Below, piece after piece: positions 7,596 through 11,698 of a stretch of DNA of 11,698 nt. This DNA comes from SYFY01 sp043719475 (GTDB taxonomy: Bacteria; Pseudomonadota; Gammaproteobacteria; Pseudomonadales; Azotimanducaceae): positions 1 through 11,698 of the forward strand of contig JAYSTS010000302.1 of assembly GCA_043719475.1 (NCBI GenBank), given 5' to 3'. The notes beneath the pieces are model-generated. The model ran no database searches and was not told the DNA's origin. It was given only the letters and a program-made list of their open reading frames with translations. A program made the translations under genes and the position numbers. How positions within the stretch are numbered: the first letter of the stretch is position 1; every line of letters begins with the position of its first letter.

Positions 7596-8210
7596 TTATG
7601 CCTTGATCGAAATCGTTTCCAGAAATGCAGGTCGCGCGGACAACAACTGCCAGTACGCGCTGGCATTTGGACAGGTGTCCATCGGCACAAACCGCTGCGC
7701 CAGCATCACGGAGTAACCCATCATGATGTCAGCTGCCGTAAAGCTGTCACCCACCAGATAGCGTTGCCCTCGTAGTGCGTCATCGACGGCCTGCAAACAG
7801 AGTTGCACACGGCCTTTCATTTCATCTACCACCGCTGAAATCTGCCCTGTTTCGCCAAAGACCCGGCGGTGGTTCACCAACTCACCAATGGGGCGTGCAA
7901 AGGTTGCCTCGGCAAACCAGCTCCATTGTTGATACAGCGCGTGGGCCTGCGTGGCTCGTTTCGGTTCCAGGCGGCCATCGCCATAACGATCGAGCAGGTA
8001 TTGCACCATGGCACCCGATTCAAACATCGTGAAGTCCCCATCCGTCATGGCGGGAACTTTGCCGACCGGATTGAGCTTTCGCCATTCGGCGCTGTTTCTG
8101 TACTCAGGCAAAAAGCTGATGGTTTTCACTTCATGCGGCAACTGCAATTCCTTGCACAGCCACACCACTCGCACCGAGCGCGTCATGGGAACATGGTAGA
8201 TCGTCAACAT
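7596..8210 (-). CDS. Glutathione S-transferase
   Basis: A 204-residue canonical bacterial GST expected to use glutathione on an electrophilic substrate in the cytoplasm. The N-terminal thioredoxin-like domain (1-78) contains IYHVPMTRSVRVVWLCKEL, the cis-proline loop GKVPAM (V52-P53) and ESGAMVQYLLDRYG (64-77), where E64-S65 bind the gamma-glutamyl group. Catalysis in this type is usually by a Ser, Cys or Tyr near residues 5-12; Y5, T10 and S12 are present. The helical C-terminal domain carries the N-capping box TAAD (158-161). The length is normal and no residue seems lost. It lies 21 bp after the RIO kinase gene and 39 bp before the second GST, all on one strand, so the three are probably one transcript. 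Confidence 0.93.
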   Translation of the reverse strand: MLTIYHVPMTRSVRVVWLCKELQLPHEVKTISFLPEYRNSAEWRKLNPVGKVPAMTDGDFTMFESGAMVQYLLDRYGDGRLEPKRATQAHALYQQWSWFAEATFARPIGELVNHRRVFGETGQISAVVDEMKGRVQLCLQAVDDALRGQRYLVGDSFTAADIMMGYSVMLAQRFVPMDTCPNASAYWQLLSARPAFLETISIKA

Positions 8211-8231
8211 TGCCTATCTCACGAGTAATCG

Positions 8232-9134
8232 CTATTTGTCATCCGGTTGAAGTTCCGGCTCGTCATCGGTTGGAGGTGCCACACGACCCTCGGCGATATC
8301 GCGCCCACGCTGTCGACGTTCGTTTTCGGCCCTCGCATCTTCAATCACCTCGAGGACTTCATCGAGATCCACAGGTACATCGGGATCAACGAACACGCCG
8401 GTCAAGACGGTGGCTGGTACCAGATCTCCAGCGGCAAACAGCGCCCACATCTCGTCTGCATACCGGTGTTCACGCAGCTCCGGCGCAAAGGCTGCAAAGG
8501 TTGCGCTCACGTTGGCCACGTCACGCAACAACATCGCTTTGGCGTTGTTGTTAGCCGCGGCTTCAACGGCCTGGGGCAGATCGATGATGACAGGGCCATC
8601 ACGGCCGAACAGCACGTTGTATTCGGAGAGGTCGCCGTGGACGAGGCCTGCACACAGCATTCGCTTGATCTGTTCGATCATGAACGCATGCCAGTGCCTT
8701 GCCTCATCTGGTGTGAATTCGATGCTGCCCAGACGTGGGGCTGTATGGCCATCGGCATCTGTCACGAGTTCCATGATCAGTACGCCGTCGACAAAGCCGT
8801 AGGGTTGGGGCACGCGCACACCGGCGGTCTGCAGTCGATACAAGGCGTCTACCTCCGTATTCTTCCAGGCCGTTTCTTCTTCCTGACGACCAAAGCTGGT
8901 GCGTTTGTCCATCGCCCGGCCCTGTCGGCTGCCACGCACCTGTCGACCCTCACGGTATTGCGCGCGCGCCTGAAAACTGCGCCGCGCCATGTTCTTGTAA
9001 ACCTTGGCGCAACGTGTCTCGGTACCTGAGCGGACAATGAAAACCGTAGCCTCCTTGCCACTGTCGAGCTGACGTAACACTTCGTCGACAACACCATCGT
9101 CGACCAGTGCCTGCAGTTCCTTCGGAATCTTCAT
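8232..9134 (-). CDS. RIO1-type atypical serine kinase/ATPase (PA4780-like)
   Basis: A 300-residue RIO-family protein. Motifs in order: P-loop DSGKEATVF (24-32) corresponding to the RIO1 STGKEA loop, CAKVYK with ATP-binding K44, a long flexible basic loop (about 50-90, rich in R, Q and K), hinge region LIMELV (119-124), catalytic loop LVHGDLSEYN (164-173, D168, N173), and the metal-binding IDLPQAV (184-190, D185). The C-terminus (about 250-300) is charged and disordered, ending in an acidic, proline-rich tail. Archaeal and eukaryotic RIO1 act in small-subunit ribosome maturation; the bacterial branch is poorly characterised. Here it heads a minus-strand cluster with two GSTs and two CoA-transferases, and it faces a transporter pair across a divergent gap. 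The ATG at 9134 has no strong ribosome site ahead. Confidence 0.94.
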   Translation of the reverse strand: MKIPKELQALVDDGVVDEVLRQLDSGKEATVFIVRSGTETRCAKVYKNMARRSFQARAQYREGRQVRGSRQGRAMDKRTSFGRQEEETAWKNTEVDALYRLQTAGVRVPQPYGFVDGVLIMELVTDADGHTAPRLGSIEFTPDEARHWHAFMIEQIKRMLCAGLVHGDLSEYNVLFGRDGPVIIDLPQAVEAAANNNAKAMLLRDVANVSATFAAFAPELREHRYADEMWALFAAGDLVPATVLTGVFVDPDVPVDLDEVLEVIEDARAENERRQRGRDIAEGRVAPPTDDEPELQPDDK

Positions 9135-9267
9135 CGTGAGTCGCGACCGCGCCGCGGATGTTATGGTTGTTAAAACAAGGTAGTTGAACAGCTTCTCATC
9201 CGCGGGGGAAGGCTCGACTTATCTCCAGAACGCAAACCCGGGAAGAATCAGGTCGTACAAGGAACCG
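9135..9267. promoter_or_regulatory. Divergent promoter region, RIO kinase / EamA transporter
   Basis: 133 bp between two divergently read genes, so at least two promoters are expected. On the minus strand TTCAAC (9183-9188) and CATAAC (9160-9165) stand 17 bases apart, a weak sigma70-like match for the kinase. No clear match is seen for the transporter. Its leader (about 9190-9255) is GC-rich with a possible imperfect stem between GCTTCTC (9191-9197) and GGGGAAGGC (9205-9213). No known riboswitch pattern was recognised. Confidence 0.35.
9259..9263 (+). promoter_or_regulatory. Shine-Dalgarno site fixing the EamA start
   Basis: AAGGA lies four bases before the ATG at 9268, while the earlier in-frame start at 9184 has no such site and would add 28 polar residues ahead of the first membrane helix. 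This favours 9268. Confidence 0.7.
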
Positions 9268-10314
9268 ATGCACGTAAATCGAAGTGTTCTGCACGCACTC
9301 TCCGCCGCCGCCTTGTTCGGCGCGAGCACGCCGTTTGCCAAATTGTTGGTCGGTGAGATTTCTCCCTGGCTGCTGGCGGGGCTGCTCTATCTCGGCAGTG
9401 GAATCGGCCTGGCTCTTGTTCGGGTGATTCGCGATGGCGGCTGGAAGCCGTCAGGGCTTCGGCGCCAGGAGTGGCCCTGGCTACTGGGCGCTATCGCCTT
9501 CGGTGGCATTCTCGGACCGGTAGCTCTGATGTTCGGCCTGACAGTTACCAGTGGCTCAACGGCCTCCCTCCTGCTGAATCTTGAAGCCGTTTTTACCGCA
9601 TTGCTGGCGTGGGTTGTTTTCAAGGAAAACGCCGACCAGCGAGTGGTGCTGGGTATGCTGTCAATCATTGCAGGTGGTGTCGTGCTGTCTTGGCCGTCCG
9701 ACGAGACGACTGCTTCAAACTGGCTCGGGCCATTAGCTATCTTTGCTGCATGCCTCTGCTGGGCAATTGATAACAACCTGACACGTTATGTCTCTGGAAC
9801 CGATTCGGCCTTTCTAGCGGCGACCAAGGGGTTGATTGCTGGATCCGTAAACTGCGGTTTAGCGCTCCTCGCGGGCCTGACACTGCCCGATGCCGGCACA
9901 GTACTCACAACGATGTTCATCGGCTTGATCGGCTATGGCGCCAGCCTGGTCCTGTTTGTTCTGGCACTGCGTGGGCTTGGCACAGCAAGAACGGGCGCAT
10001 ATTTCTCAATCGCCCCCTTCATCGGTGCAAGCATTGCACTCGTGCTGCTGGCAGAACCCACAGGACCGGCTTTCTGGATTGCCGGGCTGCTGATGGGTCT
10101 GGGCGTCTGGCTGCACCTGACAGAACGGCACGAACACAGACATACCCACGAGCCGATGGAACACTCGCACATGCACGGCCATGACGAGCATCGCCAACAC
10201 GGGCATGATCACGACATCGAGGGACAGGAAGCACATGACCATGTGCATCAACACCCGTCAGTGACCCACAAACATCCGCACTACCCGGACATCCACCACC
10301 GACACGCGCATTGA
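9268..10314 (+). CDS. EamA/DMT exporter with histidine-rich C-terminal tail
   Basis: A 348-residue inner-membrane transporter of the drug/metabolite family. It has two EamA repeats (about 5-140 and 152-285), ten predicted helices in all, with the usual family segments NLEAVFTALLAWVVFKE (104-120) in the first and PFIGASIALVLLAEP (250-264) in the second. After the last helix comes a hydrophilic tail (287-348; bases 10126-10311) with 23 histidines in 62 residues, mostly in HxH and HxHxH patterns mixed with Asp and Glu. Such tails on Zn, Ni or Co carriers bind the metal, so this exporter may be metal-responsive or move a metal or metal complex; that part is inference. The typical EamA substrate is an amino acid or small metabolite. 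The stop overlaps the TTG start of the MFS gene (TTGA), so the two are coupled. Confidence 0.9.
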   Translation: MHVNRSVLHALSAAALFGASTPFAKLLVGEISPWLLAGLLYLGSGIGLALVRVIRDGGWKPSGLRRQEWPWLLGAIAFGGILGPVALMFGLTVTSGSTASLLLNLEAVFTALLAWVVFKENADQRVVLGMLSIIAGGVVLSWPSDETTASNWLGPLAIFAACLCWAIDNNLTRYVSGTDSAFLAATKGLIAGSVNCGLALLAGLTLPDAGTVLTTMFIGLIGYGASLVLFVLALRGLGTARTGAYFSIAPFIGASIALVLLAEPTGPAFWIAGLLMGLGVWLHLTERHEHRHTHEPMEHSHMHGHDEHRQHGHDHDIEGQEAHDHVHQHPSVTHKHPHYPDIHHRHAH

Positions 10315-11495
10315 AAGCCAACTTCACCAAACCGCTGGCCAGCATACCTTCCGGCATCTGGGTGCTCGGCTTCGTCAGCATGTTGATGGACATCTCATCG
10401 GAGATGATCCACAGCTTGTTGCCGCTATTCATGGTTGGAGTTCTGGGTGCGAGTGCTCTGACGGTGGGCCTGATCGAGGGCACGGCCGAGGCAACCGCGC
10501 TCATCGTTAAGGTATTCTCCGGTGCGCTCAGCGACTACCTGGGCAAGCGCAAAGGTCTGGCGCTATTCGGCTATGCACTCGGTGCTTTCACCAAACCCCT
10601 GTTTGCCATCGCGCCGACCATGGGCTTCGTGCTGACCGCACGATTGCTCGACCGGGTTGGCAAGGGCATTCGTGGCGCTCCTCGTGACGCCCTGGTCGCC
10701 GATCTCGCCCCGGCGGAAATTCGCGGAGCCGCATTTGGACTCCGGCAATCACTGGATACCGTCGGCGCTTTCCTCGGACCCTTGCTGGCAGTCGGATTGA
10801 TGCTGCTCTGGGCCAACGATTTCCGTGCCGTGTTCTGGGTCGCCGTCATCCCGGGATTTCTGGCCGTGGCGTTGCTTCTCTTTGGTGTCCATGAGCCCAC
10901 ACGGCATGAAGGGGAGCGAAAAACCAATCCCATTCGTCGCGAAAATCTGCACCGACTCCTGGCATCGCCCGCCTACCTATGGGTACTCGCAATTGGCGCC
11001 GTATTCACGCTCGCCCGGTTTAGCGAAGCGTTCCTGATTCTGCGCGCCGAGCAGAGCGGAATTCCTGTCGCTTTGGTGCCATTGGTGATGGTCGCGATGA
11101 ACGTGGTCTACGCGAGTTCGGCTTATCCCTTTGGCAGACTCTCCGACCGCATGAATCACAAGACGCTTCTGGCATTGGGTCTGGTTGTGCTAATCGCTGC
11201 TGACATCGTGCTGGCCACCAATACCCATTGGACAACAATGCTTACGGGGGTTGCACTGTGGGGAGTACACATGGGTATTACCCAGGGACTGCTCGCGACG
11301 ATGGTTGCAGATGTCGCACCAGTTGATCTGAGAGGGACCGCGTTCGGTTTTTTCAATCTCGTCAGCGGTGTGGCCATGCTGGTCGCAAGCGTTGTTGCAG
11401 GGCTGTTGTGGGATCGTTTTGGGGCGCCGGCGACGTTCTACGCCGGAGCCGTGTTCAGTGTGATCGCTTTACTTGCTCTCACGAGAAAGAACTAA
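10311..11495 (+). CDS. MFS transporter coupled to the EamA gene
   Basis: A 394-residue major facilitator with about 12 helices, normal in length. The loop after helix 2 has the MFS motif A-like GALSDYLGKRKG (71-82), a conserved cytosolic segment RVGKGIRGAPRDALVAD (115-131) follows, and the second half repeats motif A as GRLSDRMNHK. The start is TTG inside the TTGA overlap with the EamA stop; it has no Shine-Dalgarno of its own, and no better start gives a full first helix (the next ATG at 10380 would cut into it). Translation therefore probably depends on ribosomes ending the EamA gene, giving matched amounts. The substrate is unknown; the His-rich partner hints at a metal-linked solute. No clear terminator follows. 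Confidence 0.9.
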   Translation: MKANFTKPLASIPSGIWVLGFVSMLMDISSEMIHSLLPLFMVGVLGASALTVGLIEGTAEATALIVKVFSGALSDYLGKRKGLALFGYALGAFTKPLFAIAPTMGFVLTARLLDRVGKGIRGAPRDALVADLAPAEIRGAAFGLRQSLDTVGAFLGPLLAVGLMLLWANDFRAVFWVAVIPGFLAVALLLFGVHEPTRHEGERKTNPIRRENLHRLLASPAYLWVLAIGAVFTLARFSEAFLILRAEQSGIPVALVPLVMVAMNVVYASSAYPFGRLSDRMNHKTLLALGLVVLIAADIVLATNTHWTTMLTGVALWGVHMGITQGLLATMVADVAPVDLRGTAFGFFNLVSGVAMLVASVVAGLLWDRFGAPATFYAGAVFSVIALLALTRKN

Positions 11496-11698
11496 CCTCA
11501 ATTGGACAAAAATTACGCAACCGAAATTGCTGCGCAGGGGTATTTAAGAGCTTCGGAACGATTGACTTTAGAGAAGGTCGGGATCGCAGCGGAAATCAAA
11601 CCGTGGGGCCACAACCGATGAAGTTGGCAGATTCAGTCATGAGGCGTCGAGTAAAAGCGCCCTGTGGGAGCGGTCTCCTGACCGCGATTTCATTCACC
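11496..11698. other. Non-coding right end
   Basis: About 200 bp after the MFS stop without a supportable gene on either strand. TTGACT at 11562-11567 resembles a -35 box, but no -10 follows at proper spacing. The only clear structure is the REP-like hairpin near the right edge. Confidence 0.5.
11664..11690 (+). repeat. REP-like palindrome with GTGG head
   Basis: GTGG at 11664-11667 fits the GTRG head of REP elements mobilised by RAYT (TnpA-REP) transposases. It is followed by a perfect six-pair stem GCGGTC (11670-11675) / GACCGC (11680-11685) around a TCCT loop. The core closely resembles the GGGAGCGG...CCGCGA repeats scattered between genes in Pseudomonas, Xanthomonadaceae and relatives. 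It lies in non-coding DNA after the MFS gene, the usual place, and may also help end or stabilise transcripts. Any inverted partner would be beyond the window. Confidence 0.75.

Noticed and set aside
8247..9029. Open frame on the + strand, 260 residues
   Set aside because: Antisense shadow of the RIO kinase, whose motifs are complete on the minus strand.
9190..9258. Possible riboswitch in the EamA leader
   Set aside because: Only one imperfect stem is visible, and it does not match yybP-ykoY, NiCo or guanidine riboswitch cores as I know them.
9184..9267. Earlier start of the EamA gene at 9184
   Set aside because: No ribosome site, and it adds a polar leader ahead of the first helix. ATG 9268 has AAGGA ahead of it.

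Overview
The window is about 57% GC by eye and looks like a gammaproteobacterial chromosome. The clues are a bacterial RIO1-type kinase of the kind common in Pseudomonas-like genomes, a GTGG-headed REP palindrome at the right end, and the general codon bias. No rRNA, tRNA, CRISPR array, transposase or integrase is visible.

Left part (1-4074, + strand): an accessory, defence-like block. It opens with the 3' end of an unrecognised gene that overlaps a 791-residue primase-helicase by a few bases. The primase-helicase joins an archaeo-eukaryotic primase (AEP) domain of the 'TOTE conflict system' type, with a four-cysteine cluster, to a complete superfamily 2 helicase. A repeat-rich, AT-rich gap follows, with three 10-bp tandem repeats and further CTTCT copies. 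Next comes a class II, self-inhibited Fic AMP-transferase that starts at GTG. Primase-helicase plus Fic is the most unusual combination in the window and the best candidate for a little-described conflict or phage-response locus.

Middle part (4187-9134, - strand): five genes in one direction, read from right to left: RIO1-like kinase, a canonical GST, a divergent GST with an insertion, and two CaiB/BaiF family III CoA-transferases that overlap through GTGA. The upstream transferase keeps the catalytic aspartate (D176). The downstream one has lost it (G171/Y172), which suggests a hetero-oligomer of one active and one degenerate subunit. The substrate is unknown. The tight spacing suggests that kinase, GSTs and perhaps the transferases share a transcript, although a 116-bp gap before the transferases leaves room for a second promoter.

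Right part (9268-11495, + strand): two membrane transporters coupled through a TTGA overlap. The first is a ten-helix EamA/DMT exporter with a 62-residue cytosolic-type tail holding 23 histidines, which points to metal binding. The second is a 12-helix MFS carrier. The last 200 bases are non-coding and end in a REP-like hairpin.

All gene calls rest on motif reading, without database searches. Substrates of the transferases, GSTs and transporters cannot be told from sequence alone.
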